DNA of 64,000 nucleotides from Saccharina japonica (Eukaryota; Sar; Phaeophyceae; Laminariales; Laminariaceae): contig MEHQ01000481.1 in NCBI GenBank assembly GCA_008828725.1, forward strand, positions 730,876 through 794,875, read 5' to 3'. The notes under the pieces were generated by a model. The model worked only from the letters and a program-made list of their open reading frames with translations. It was not told the origin of the DNA and searched no databases. This document shows positions 63,401 to 63,549 of the stretch, in pieces (positions within the stretch are counted from its first letter, which is position 1; every line of letters begins with the position of its first letter). The position numbers and the translations under genes were made by a program.

Positions 63401-63549
63401 CGTTCAGGACAAGTATGGCACTCAGCGGGTGGTGTCTTTCCTGCGTCAGCTGACGGAGCAAGGCGGCTTCTGGCGGACGAGCGACCGCAGCTGGGTCAAG
63501 CTCAGTAGGGTGCAATTTGTCGGGGCTTGCAACCCCCCGACGGACGCAG
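16221..63549 (+). CDS. DYNC1H1: Cytoplasmic dynein 1 heavy chain, 5' part (56 exons, truncated by window end)
   Basis: This gene encodes the motor subunit of cytoplasmic dynein 1, an ATP-driven minus-end-directed microtubule motor for cargo, nuclear and spindle movement. The joined exons give about 2,791 codons, compared with about 4,600 for whole family members, so roughly 60% is present. Order: tail (1-1100), DHC_N2/linker (1100-1870), AAA1 (Walker A GPAGTGKT near 1954, Walker B in [10 protein letters not shown]), AAA2 (GPSGSGKT near 2265, [12 protein letters not shown]), AAA3 start (GPPGSGKT near 2665, [18 protein letters not shown]). Tail signatures such as [17 protein letters not shown] and [11 protein letters not shown] fit dynein 1 rather than dynein 2 or axonemal dyneins. 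All 55 complete introns keep frame: 41 phase 0, 3 phase 1, 11 phase 2. Four use GC donors. The last exon ends in phase 1 at 63549 and the remainder is outside. Identification is by family knowledge; exon edges are read from the sequence. Confidence 0.95.
16606..16685 (-). repeat. [13 protein letters not shown] repeat, copy 2 (inverted)
   Basis: Reverse complement of the 11402-11480 sequence with about two substitutions in the ATG-containing core and small indels in the T tract. It lies in dynein intron 1. Confidence 0.8.
17831..18098 (+). CDS. DYNC1H1: Dynein heavy chain exon 2
   Basis: Residues about 55-144 include an Ala/Gly-rich insertion and then [20 protein letters not shown], corresponding to the animal NINIDIHYGVKSNSLAFIK segment of the tail. 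The acceptor CCAAG|G completes the Thr codon split from exon 1. The donor CTGCAG|GTACGC is phase 0. Confidence 0.85.
18428..18610 (+). CDS. DYNC1H1: Dynein heavy chain exon 3 (followed by a GC-AG intron)
   Basis: Residues 145-205 start [15 protein letters not shown] and end near [18 protein letters not shown], matching the animal AVAPFFKSYIRESGK tail region. The acceptor is GGCAG|ATC. The only donor that keeps frame and spacing is GACAAG|GCGAGT, a GC donor. The next intron is 1.5 kb and contains the GGGTGGCTTAAG repeats. Confidence 0.88.
19303..19395 (+). repeat. Diverged tandem repeat, unit about 18 bp
   Basis: Four to five units resembling AGGGTGGCTTAAGGCTAA in dynein intron 3. Confidence 0.7.
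20118..20336 (+). CDS. DYNC1H1: Dynein heavy chain exon 4
   Basis: Residues 206-278 contain [29 protein letters not shown] and DDAFLNQVQ, close to the animal KKIAELEMGLLHLQ, EIPEISLPIHP and DPTFLNQLQ. Acceptor AACAG|CTG and donor TTCAG|GTGACG are both phase 0. It is followed by a 1.56-kb intron. Confidence 0.95.
20500..20521. repeat. GTTAAC hexamer repeat
   Basis: About three and a half copies of the palindromic GTTAAC followed by a T tract, in dynein intron 4. Confidence 0.7.
21894..22033 (+). CDS. DYNC1H1: Dynein heavy chain exon 5
   Basis: Residues 279-325 contain [17 protein letters not shown] and [15 protein letters not shown], matching animal SGVNRWIREIQKVTKL and QEISFWLNLERAL. The acceptor is TGAAG|GCG. 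Donor CTAAG|GTCTCA is preferred because it keeps exactly the animal spacing to the SP.V motif of exon 6. A donor nine bases downstream (CAGGA|GTTGTG) is the same phase and cannot be excluded. Confidence 0.85.
23090..23166 (+). CDS. DYNC1H1: Dynein heavy chain exon 6
   Basis: Residues 325-350 read [17 protein letters not shown] then VAVMALDT, matching animal [25 protein letters not shown] without gaps. The acceptor CAAAAG|C completes the codon from exon 5. Donor ACACAG|GTGACC is phase 1. Confidence 0.93.
23461..23621 (+). CDS. DYNC1H1: Dynein heavy chain exon 7
   Basis: Residues 351-404 start [19 protein letters not shown] and contain [13 protein letters not shown] and [12 protein letters not shown], matching animal DTGLKQAL, LNDLLSATELDKI and VAIFTHLRKI. 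The acceptor ATGCAG|AC completes the split Asp. Donor AGCCCG|GTGCGG is phase 0. The following intron contains diverged tandem repeats (23640-23915) and a TGCC microsatellite. Confidence 0.94.
23640..23915 (+). repeat. Diverged tandem repeat, unit about 85 bp
   Basis: About three and a half units sharing TTGATGGTTCTGCGCTTG, CTGCTTATACTTTGTTCACT and GAACTAA..TTCACCTG segments, directly behind the exon 7 donor. Confidence 0.75.
24371..24402 (+). repeat. TGCC microsatellite
   Basis: About eight CCTG/TGCC units in dynein intron 7. Confidence 0.85.
24442..24528 (+). CDS. DYNC1H1: Dynein heavy chain exon 8
   Basis: Residues 405-433, [18 protein letters not shown] then [11 protein letters not shown], match animal [27 protein letters not shown]. 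Acceptor GACGCAG|CGC and donor GACACG|GTAAGC are phase 0. Confidence 0.94.
24941..25042 (+). CDS. DYNC1H1: Dynein heavy chain exon 9
   Basis: Residues 434-467 include [16 protein letters not shown] and [11 protein letters not shown], matching animal RKLMHVAYEEFEKVM and FEVFQTWDDE. Acceptor CGACAG|GGC, donor GACAAG|GTAACG, phase 0 on both sides. Confidence 0.94.
25739..25972 (+). CDS. DYNC1H1: Dynein heavy chain exon 10
   Basis: Residues 468-545 start [17 protein letters not shown] and contain [16 protein letters not shown], matching animal EYEKLQVLLRDIVKRKR and QMRKFRRQHEQLR. Acceptor GCGCAG|GAG. Donor GCGGAG|GTGATG is chosen; an in-frame alternative 12 bases on (GAGATG|GTTGTG) would add VMEM. 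Confidence 0.9.
26229..26329 (+). CDS. DYNC1H1: Dynein heavy chain exon 11
   Basis: Residues 546-579 start [16 protein letters not shown] and contain [12 protein letters not shown], matching animal VNLAYENVKEVDGLDV and EAWEAAMKRYDER. Acceptor CTCAG|GTT. Donor AGGAG|GTGACC leaves AG of a split Arg codon, phase 2. Confidence 0.93.
26838..26957 (+). CDS. DYNC1H1: Dynein heavy chain exon 12
   Basis: Residues 579-618 contain [19 protein letters not shown] and [17 protein letters not shown], near-identical in layout to animal IDRVETRITARLRDQL and NEMFRIFSRFNALFVRP. Acceptor CCTTAG|G completes Arg. Donor CCTAG|GTGAGT again splits an Arg, phase 2. Confidence 0.96.
   Translation, partial: GGWPGSEGVGSAGGEVKGGEDGGGDVPRLRQVQPALRQA
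27383..27479 (+). CDS. DYNC1H1: Dynein heavy chain exon 13
   Basis: Residues 619-651, [17 protein letters not shown] then [14 protein letters not shown], match animal [31 protein letters not shown]. Acceptor GGCAG|G completes the split Arg. Donor TACGAG|GTGCGG is phase 0. Confidence 0.95.
28276..28481 (+). CDS. DYNC1H1: Dynein heavy chain exon 14
   Basis: Residues 652-720 contain [20 protein letters not shown], then [19 protein letters not shown]. These are among the most diagnostic dynein 1 tail motifs (animal [21 protein letters not shown] and VEDVLGKGWENHVEGQKLK). Acceptor TTCAG|GTT. Donor GCAGAG|GTGGGT, phase 2 with a split Arg. Confidence 0.97.
29047..29119 (+). CDS. DYNC1H1: Dynein heavy chain exon 15
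   Basis: Residues 720-744, [18 protein letters not shown] then DHLLLK, match animal EIFDDWARKVQQ with lower conservation. Acceptor GGGCAG|G completes Arg. Donor CTCAAG|GTCAGT is phase 0. The phase fit on both sides supports this short exon. Confidence 0.88.
29492..29566 (+). CDS. DYNC1H1: Dynein heavy chain exon 16
   Basis: Residues 745-769, [18 protein letters not shown] then TTQLFKE, match animal [21 protein letters not shown] with equal spacing. The acceptor TTTCAG|GTG is preferred over the open frame from 29441, which lacks an in-phase acceptor. Donor AAAGAG|GTCAGT, phase 0. The following intron (1.28 kb) contains two inverted-repeat elements, at 30103 and 30425. Confidence 0.92.
30103..30337. 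mobile_element. CTATTACGGGGG inverted-repeat element, copy 1
   Basis: Begins CTATTACGGGGGGACATAGTA and ends near CCCGTTTTAG; the interior shares GGTCCATCTTGGATTCTGG with the copies at 32417 and 40237. It lies in dynein intron 16. No coding capacity. Confidence 0.6.
30425..30745. mobile_element. AGATCAT inverted-repeat element, copy A
   Basis: Starts CACACCTCGGACAGATCAT and ends TGATCTGTCCGAGGTGTG, perfect 16-base inverted ends with TA on each outer side. The interior has TGTATGATC tandem units. Two diverged relatives are in other dynein introns. Confidence 0.8.
30848..31002 (+). CDS. DYNC1H1: Dynein heavy chain exon 17 (followed by a GC-AG intron)
   Basis: Residues 770-821 start [14 protein letters not shown] and end [11 protein letters not shown], matching animal VRNLKWLGFRVP and LIESVRTYERT. 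Acceptor CCACAG|GTT. The exon ends at ACCAG|GCAAGA, a GC donor that leaves AG of a split Arg. No GT donor nearby gives the required phase 2. Confidence 0.93.
32004..32187 (+). CDS. DYNC1H1: Dynein heavy chain exon 18
   Basis: Residues 821-882 contain [15 protein letters not shown] and [19 protein letters not shown], matching animal NTISLLVAGLKKEVQALI and the EGIALVWES ... RLAETV region. Acceptor TTGCAG|G completes Arg. Donor GAGCAG|GTACTA, phase 0. The 1.5-kb intron that follows carries a CTATTACGGGGG element at 32417. Confidence 0.9.
32417..32615. mobile_element. CTATTACGGGGG inverted-repeat element, copy 2
   Basis: Begins CTATTACTTTTACGGGGGAAC and ends CCCCCCCGTATTAG. The interior includes ATATC and GTATTACTAT repeats and a segment (CCTATCCCTATGTAAACACG on the other strand) shared with the 40237 copy. 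Confidence 0.75.
33691..33819 (+). CDS. DYNC1H1: Dynein heavy chain exon 19 (followed by a GC-AG intron)
   Basis: Residues 883-925, [19 protein letters not shown] then [16 protein letters not shown], match animal VFNFQEKVDDLLIIEEKI and the CMYDHKTFSEILNRVQ region without gaps. Acceptor CAACAG|GTG. Donor CTGCAG|GCGAGG is a GC donor. The nearest GT (GGC|GTTAAC) would break the frame with exon 20. Confidence 0.93.
34578..34682 (+). CDS. DYNC1H1: Dynein heavy chain exon 20
   Basis: Residues 926-960, [18 protein letters not shown] then [15 protein letters not shown], match animal [34 protein letters not shown]. Acceptor TTGCAG|GAA, donor GAGAAG|GTAAGC, phase 0. Confidence 0.95.
34982..35010. repeat. 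CCATA pentamer repeat
   Basis: About five ACCAT/CATAC units in dynein intron 20. Confidence 0.8.
35329..35511 (+). CDS. DYNC1H1: Dynein heavy chain exon 21
   Basis: Residues 961-1021 start [11 protein letters not shown], run through an acidic Gly/Asp-rich loop, and end [13 protein letters not shown]. Animal counterparts are GLRAWTQVLL, an acidic loop and NVVHELRITNQ. Acceptor TTGTAG|GCC, donor AATCAG|GTGCGC, phase 0. A 1.3-kb featureless intron follows. Confidence 0.95.
36841..37062 (+). CDS. DYNC1H1: Dynein heavy chain exon 22
   Basis: Residues 1022-1095 start [19 protein letters not shown], contain [11 protein letters not shown] and end EIESRLAE, matching animal VIYLNPPIEECRYKLYQEM, LPRIQSQRY and MGIVSEVEQ. 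Acceptor CGAAAG|GTG, donor GCTGAG|GTGAGT, phase 0. The next intron (2.2 kb, the longest) holds the full foldback element at 37134 and a hairpin at 38382. Confidence 0.96.
37134..37887. mobile_element. Foldback/MITE element, long copy (754 bp)
   Basis: TTAA-bounded element in dynein intron 22. The left arm (37134-37403) and right arm (37625-37887) are near-perfect inverted repeats of about 265 bases; the centre (37404-37624) is unique. Ends read TTAAGGGG..CCTTCGGTCATGA. The centre has a short open frame ([15 protein letters not shown]) ending at a GTACGT, which could be captured host sequence, but it is not a dynein exon because exons 22 and 23 join exactly across it. Confidence 0.9.
38382..38442. 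repeat. Strong hairpin in dynein intron 22
   Basis: TTGGAACGTTGGAATGGAAC pairs with a near-complementary GTTCCATTCCAATCGTTCTAA across a loop of about 14 bases, with two or three mismatches in about 22 pairs. Confidence 0.75.
39239..39445 (+). CDS. DYNC1H1: Dynein heavy chain exon 23
   Basis: Residues 1096-1164, [17 protein letters not shown] then [16 protein letters not shown], match animal VEQYVKVWLQYQCLWDM and EFGPVVIDYGKVQSK. Acceptor CTCTAG|GTG, donor GCCAAG|GTGAGA, phase 0. Confidence 0.97.
39667..39744 (+). CDS. DYNC1H1: Dynein heavy chain exon 24
   Basis: Residues 1165-1190, [20 protein letters not shown], match animal [20 protein letters not shown]. Acceptor GATAG|GTC, donor CGACAG|GTAAAG, phase 0. 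Confidence 0.96.
40237..40461. mobile_element. CTATTACGGGGG inverted-repeat element, copy 3 (reversed)
   Basis: Begins CTTATTACGCGGGGACAC, ends TTCCCCCCGTAATATG. Its interior is the reverse of the 32417 copy (CCCACGATGGACCCAAAAAT, CCCTATGTAAACACGCC). Confidence 0.75.
40543..40638 (+). CDS. DYNC1H1: Dynein heavy chain exon 25
   Basis: Residues 1191-1222 contain [19 protein letters not shown] and VTYIQ, matching animal [29 protein letters not shown]. Acceptor GGACAG|ACC, donor ATACAG|GTACGG, phase 0. The intron before it carries a CTATTACGGGGG element (40237). Confidence 0.93.
41247..41407 (+). CDS. DYNC1H1: Dynein heavy chain exon 26
   Basis: Residues 1223-1276 contain [20 protein letters not shown] and DFETILGR, matching animal [20 protein letters not shown] and AFNDIMRR at the start of the DHC_N2 region. 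Acceptor GAGCAG|GAG. Donor CGCAG|GTGCGT splits an Arg, phase 2. Confidence 0.96.
41821..41962 (+). CDS. DYNC1H1: Dynein heavy chain exon 27
   Basis: Residues 1276-1323 contain [20 protein letters not shown] and [12 protein letters not shown], matching animal DSAIQQQVANLQMKIVQED and LLTDWEKTKPVTG. Acceptor GTCCAG|G completes Arg. Donor TCGGAG|GTATGC, phase 0. Confidence 0.93.
42131..42156. repeat. AT dinucleotide microsatellite
   Basis: About 12 AT units in dynein intron 27. Confidence 0.9.
42418..42570 (+). CDS. DYNC1H1: Dynein heavy chain exon 28
   Basis: Residues 1324-1374, [19 protein letters not shown] then [11 protein letters not shown], match animal ALQALTIYEGKFGRLKDDR and AKAKEALEL. 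Acceptor ATCAG|GCG, donor AGGGAG|GTGAGT, phase 0. Confidence 0.95.
42901..43068 (+). CDS. DYNC1H1: Dynein heavy chain exon 29
   Basis: Residues 1375-1430, [20 protein letters not shown] then [14 protein letters not shown], match animal [20 protein letters not shown] and PARLRQYASYEFVQ. Acceptor CCGTAG|GTG, donor CCCAG|GTGCCA, phase 0. Confidence 0.96.
43408..43641 (+). CDS. DYNC1H1: Dynein heavy chain exon 30 (followed by a GC-AG intron)
   Basis: Residues 1431-1508 contain [20 protein letters not shown] and [14 protein letters not shown], matching animal [20 protein letters not shown] and [14 protein letters not shown]. Acceptor TCGCAG|GTG. The exon ends AGACAG|GCAAGG, a GC donor close to the known GC-AG consensus, and joins exon 31 in frame. 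Confidence 0.97.
43946..44101 (+). CDS. DYNC1H1: Dynein heavy chain exon 31
   Basis: Residues 1509-1560, [18 protein letters not shown] then [20 protein letters not shown], match animal IREVWNTYELDLVNYQNK and [20 protein letters not shown]. Acceptor CATAG|GTA, donor GTTCAG|GTGCCT, phase 0. Confidence 0.96.
44478..44633 (+). CDS. DYNC1H1: Dynein heavy chain exon 32
   Basis: Residues 1561-1612 contain [20 protein letters not shown] and [20 protein letters not shown], close to animal [20 protein letters not shown] and [20 protein letters not shown]. Acceptor GTGCAG|GAG, donor TTTGCG|GTACGA, phase 0. Confidence 0.97.
45002..45073 (+). CDS. DYNC1H1: Dynein heavy chain exon 33 (24 codons)
   Basis: Residues 1613-1636, [20 protein letters not shown] then SIME, match animal [24 protein letters not shown]. 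Acceptor CTTGCAG|AGG, donor ATGGAG|GTGAGC, phase 0. It has no start codon of its own, so ORF searches would miss it. Confidence 0.95.
45362..45425 (+). repeat. CCCCGGGTTAGC tandem repeat
   Basis: Three diverged units around the sequence CCCCGGGTTAGC in dynein intron 33. Confidence 0.7.
45625..45730 (+). repeat. Tandem duplication, unit about 57 bp
   Basis: Two copies of GCCCATGGGCCTTGTGGCAA followed by TGTTGC(C/T)GTCTTAC in dynein intron 33. Confidence 0.8.
46043..46144 (+). CDS. DYNC1H1: Dynein heavy chain exon 34
   Basis: Residues 1637-1670, [18 protein letters not shown] then [15 protein letters not shown], match animal [33 protein letters not shown]. Acceptor ACGCAG|GTG, donor AGACAG|GTGACC, phase 0. 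Confidence 0.97.
46156..46455 (+). repeat. Diverged tandem duplication, unit about 147 bp
   Basis: Two copies starting TTCGTACGCCCAAT(C/T)TCAAGACT and sharing TTTTTTCGCAC and GGTTT.CTGAGT blocks in dynein intron 34. Confidence 0.65.
46827..46959 (+). CDS. DYNC1H1: Dynein heavy chain exon 35
   Basis: Residues 1671-1715, [19 protein letters not shown] then [16 protein letters not shown], match animal [19 protein letters not shown] and KLQKHFKKMFAGVSSI. Acceptor ATGCAG|GCG, donor ATCAG|GTCAGC, phase 1. Confidence 0.97.
47490..47519 (+). repeat. CCTT microsatellite in a polypyrimidine position
   Basis: About eight CCTT units some 25 bases before the exon 36 acceptor, so it may serve as part of the splicing polypyrimidine tract. 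Confidence 0.85.
47546..47757 (+). CDS. DYNC1H1: Dynein heavy chain exon 36
   Basis: Residues 1715-1785 contain [15 protein letters not shown] and [19 protein letters not shown], matching animal SREGEEVMFKTPVSI and NEWLTLVEKEMRVTLAKLL. The acceptor TTCTAG|AG completes Glu. Donor GCTCAA|GTGAGT, phase 0. A CCTT microsatellite (47490-47519) sits just upstream of the acceptor. Confidence 0.96.
48790..49032. mobile_element. CTATTACGGGGG inverted-repeat element, copies 4 and 5 in tandem
   Basis: The first unit, 48790-48925, has 15-base perfect inverted ends (CTATTACGGGGGACC / GGTCCCCCGTAATAG). A second unit follows to 49032 and ends GGTCCCCTGTATTAG, sharing CTAAATAGG.CCTA and TACCTATTTTTAC segments. 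Located in dynein intron 36. Confidence 0.8.
49262..49528 (+). CDS. DYNC1H1: Dynein heavy chain exon 37
   Basis: Residues 1786-1874 contain [39 protein letters not shown] and [15 protein letters not shown], matching animal YQAQLVVLSAQIAWSENVE, LADSVLMEQPP and LITELVHQRDVTRSL. Acceptor TCCCAG|GCC. Donor CTGCAG|GTGGCC lies 17 bases before a long GGAGT array. Confidence 0.97.
49544..49697 (+). repeat. GGAGT pentamer array (about 150 bp)
   Basis: About 30 nearly perfect GGAGT units beginning some 15 bases after the exon 37 donor. A 15-base period is also five codons, so all frames read as Trp-Ser-Gly-Val-Glu type repeats, producing misleading long open frames on both strands. Confidence 0.95.
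50042..50223 (+). CDS. DYNC1H1: Dynein heavy chain exon 38 (start of AAA1)
   Basis: Residues 1875-1935 contain [15 protein letters not shown] and [20 protein letters not shown], matching animal KSFEWLSQMRFYFDP and [20 protein letters not shown], the entry into the motor. Acceptor TTTCAG|GAT. Donor GACAG|GTACGC splits Arg, phase 2. Confidence 0.98.
50508..50697 (+). CDS. DYNC1H1: Dynein heavy chain exon 39 (AAA1 Walker A)
   Basis: Residues 1935-1998 carry the AAA1 P-loop [15 protein letters not shown], followed by [17 protein letters not shown] and LFAGLCQ. AAA1 is the main ATP-hydrolysing site of dynein, and its Lys-Thr is intact. Acceptor ACGCAG|G completes Arg. Donor GCCAG|GTGGGT, phase 0. 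Confidence 0.99.
51486..51599 (+). CDS. DYNC1H1: Dynein heavy chain exon 40 (AAA1 Walker B)
   Basis: Residues 1999-2036, [20 protein letters not shown] then [12 protein letters not shown], hold the AAA1 Walker B acidic pair (FDEF), identical in core to animal [24 protein letters not shown]. Acceptor CGTCAG|GTT, donor CCGAAG|GTAGAG, phase 0. Confidence 0.98.
51783..51812 (+). repeat. GGCG microsatellite
   Basis: About six GGCG units in dynein intron 40. Confidence 0.85.
52180..52259 (+). CDS. DYNC1H1: Dynein heavy chain exon 41 (AAA1 sensor 1)
   Basis: Residues 2037-2063, [19 protein letters not shown] then MNPGYAGR, match the animal [20 protein letters not shown] sensor-1 strand. Acceptor TTCCAG|GTT. 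Donor GGCAG|GTATCT splits Arg, phase 2. Confidence 0.97.
53244..53322 (+). CDS. DYNC1H1: Dynein heavy chain exon 42
   Basis: Residues 2063-2089, [20 protein letters not shown] then RKLIAQ, match animal [26 protein letters not shown]. Acceptor GTCAG|G completes Arg. Donor GCACAG|GTGAGG, phase 0. Confidence 0.97.
54003..54292 (+). CDS. DYNC1H1: Dynein heavy chain exon 43 (end of AAA1)
   Basis: Residues 2090-2186 contain [16 protein letters not shown] and [19 protein letters not shown], matching animal VMLYSQGFRTAEVLAN and [19 protein letters not shown]. An Ala/Gly-rich loop replaces the charged loop of animals. Acceptor CCCAG|GTG. Donor ATCAG|GTGAGG splits Arg, phase 2. Confidence 0.98.
54608..54907. 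mobile_element. AGATCAT inverted-repeat element, copy C
   Basis: Begins TACACGTCAGACAGATCAT and ends CTGTCCGAGGTGTG; its interior is diverged but retains GATCAT-type units and a pyrimidine-rich GGTCCAACCCAG block, the reverse of GGGTTGG in the others. Located in dynein intron 43. Confidence 0.6.
55043..55133 (+). CDS. DYNC1H1: Dynein heavy chain exon 44
   Basis: Residues 2186-2216, [20 protein letters not shown] then [10 protein letters not shown], match animal [31 protein letters not shown] at the AAA1-AAA2 boundary. Acceptor TTTCAG|G completes Arg. Donor TGTCAG|GTACAT, phase 0. An AGATCAT-type element lies in the intron before it. Confidence 0.96.
55566..55676 (+). CDS. DYNC1H1: Dynein heavy chain exon 45
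   Basis: Residues 2217-2253 contain [14 protein letters not shown] and [13 protein letters not shown], matching animal MTALREELKKVCQEM and GMWVEKVLQLYQ. Acceptor GATAG|GTG, donor AAGCAG|GTGAAC, phase 0. Confidence 0.95.
56081..56222 (+). CDS. DYNC1H1: Dynein heavy chain exon 46 (AAA2 Walker A)
   Basis: Residues 2254-2301 carry [20 protein letters not shown] and [11 protein letters not shown], matching animal [20 protein letters not shown] and VAHIIDPKAIS. This is the structural ATP site of AAA2. Acceptor CTCAG|GTG. Donor CATAG|GTAAAT, phase 1. Confidence 0.98.
56650..56729 (+). CDS. DYNC1H1: Dynein heavy chain exon 47
   Basis: Residues 2301-2327, [20 protein letters not shown] then TKVLRE, match animal [26 protein letters not shown]. 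Acceptor ACCAG|GC completes Gly. Donor CGGGAG|GTGCGT, phase 0. Confidence 0.97.
57638..57811 (+). CDS. DYNC1H1: Dynein heavy chain exon 48 (AAA2 Walker B)
   Basis: Residues 2328-2385 contain [20 protein letters not shown] and [18 protein letters not shown], matching animal [20 protein letters not shown] and LPNGERLSLPPNVRIMFE. Acceptor GCGCAG|GTG, donor CTCGAG|GTGACG, phase 0. Confidence 0.98.
58327..58470 (+). CDS. DYNC1H1: Dynein heavy chain exon 49
   Basis: Residues 2386-2433, [20 protein letters not shown] then TNDMLLRHK, match animal [23 protein letters not shown]. Acceptor GACCAG|GTT. Donor CACAAG|GTGCTG is chosen because exon 50 continues at the animal position; the frame stays open for a further stretch of intron. 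Confidence 0.95.
59102..59221 (+). CDS. DYNC1H1: Dynein heavy chain exon 50
   Basis: Residues 2434-2473 start [14 protein letters not shown] (animal FLARLRSIPLDEG) and continue as a Gly/Ala/Ser-rich loop ending APSTAQ, where animal dynein has a charged loop. Acceptor TGACAG|ATC, donor GCTCAG|GTGACT, phase 0. Confidence 0.88.
59659..59921. mobile_element. AGATCAT inverted-repeat element, copy B
   Basis: Begins CACACCTCCGACAGATCAT and ends GATCTGACCGAGGTGTG; it shares with copy A the blocks ATTCCCGATCTTGTATGAT, GGGACCCGT, GATCCTGCACA(A/G)CCTCTC and CTAGATGATCTA. Located in dynein intron 50. Confidence 0.75.
60297..60536 (+). CDS. DYNC1H1: Dynein heavy chain exon 51
   Basis: Residues 2474-2553 contain [34 protein letters not shown] and [12 protein letters not shown], matching animal IMQPYFTSNGLV, LTRLRCLGSLFSMLHQA and YNANHPDFPMQ. 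Acceptor CCGCAG|CTG, donor CCTCCG|GTGAGA, phase 0. An AGATCAT element (59659) lies in the preceding intron. Confidence 0.94.
61021..61130 (+). pseudogene. Decayed duplicate of dynein exon 52 (5' half)
   Basis: This stretch repeats 61147-61256 at an offset of exactly 126 bases, including the acceptor region (GCTCAG|G versus GGTCAG|G), GCCATTCGGTG, CTGCTGCACTC.CTCATGTGG and GCAGCATGGACGCCAA. Read in the exon frame it gives GTLNGFAIR and then TGA, so it cannot replace exon 52. Confidence 0.85.
61180..61341 (+). CDS. DYNC1H1: Dynein heavy chain exon 52
   Basis: Residues 2554-2607, [20 protein letters not shown] then [10 protein letters not shown], match animal [31 protein letters not shown]. Acceptor GGTCAG|GAC, donor CTCCAG|GTGGGT, phase 0. 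Its first half is duplicated immediately upstream as a decayed pseudo-exon (61021-61130). Confidence 0.93.
61779..61894 (+). CDS. DYNC1H1: Dynein heavy chain exon 53
   Basis: Residues 2608-2646, [20 protein letters not shown] then [13 protein letters not shown], match animal [34 protein letters not shown]. Acceptor TTGCAG|GTT. Donor GTCAG|GTAAGG splits Arg, phase 2. Confidence 0.97.
62306..62477 (+). CDS. DYNC1H1: Dynein heavy chain exon 54 (AAA3 Walker A)
   Basis: Residues 2646-2703 contain [20 protein letters not shown] and [17 protein letters not shown], matching animal [20 protein letters not shown] and VVGLNFSSATTPELLLK. AAA3 is the regulatory ATP site of dynein. Acceptor TCAAG|G completes Arg. 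Donor CTGCAG|GTGAGG, phase 0. Confidence 0.98.
63022..63144 (+). CDS. DYNC1H1: Dynein heavy chain exon 55 (AAA3 Walker B)
   Basis: Residues 2704-2744, [18 protein letters not shown] then [16 protein letters not shown], match animal FDHYCEYRRTPNGVVLAP and [16 protein letters not shown]; the DE pair is intact. Acceptor CACCAG|GCT, donor GCTCAG|GTGCCT, phase 0. Confidence 0.98.
63408..63549 (+). CDS. DYNC1H1: Dynein heavy chain exon 56 (AAA3 sensor 1; last in window)
   Basis: Residues 2745-2792, [20 protein letters not shown] then [14 protein letters not shown], match animal [20 protein letters not shown] and [14 protein letters not shown]. Acceptor TTCAG|GAC. Donor GCAG|GTGATG leaves one base of the next codon (phase 1). 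No further exon is recognised in 63550-64000, so the gene continues outside. Confidence 0.97.
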
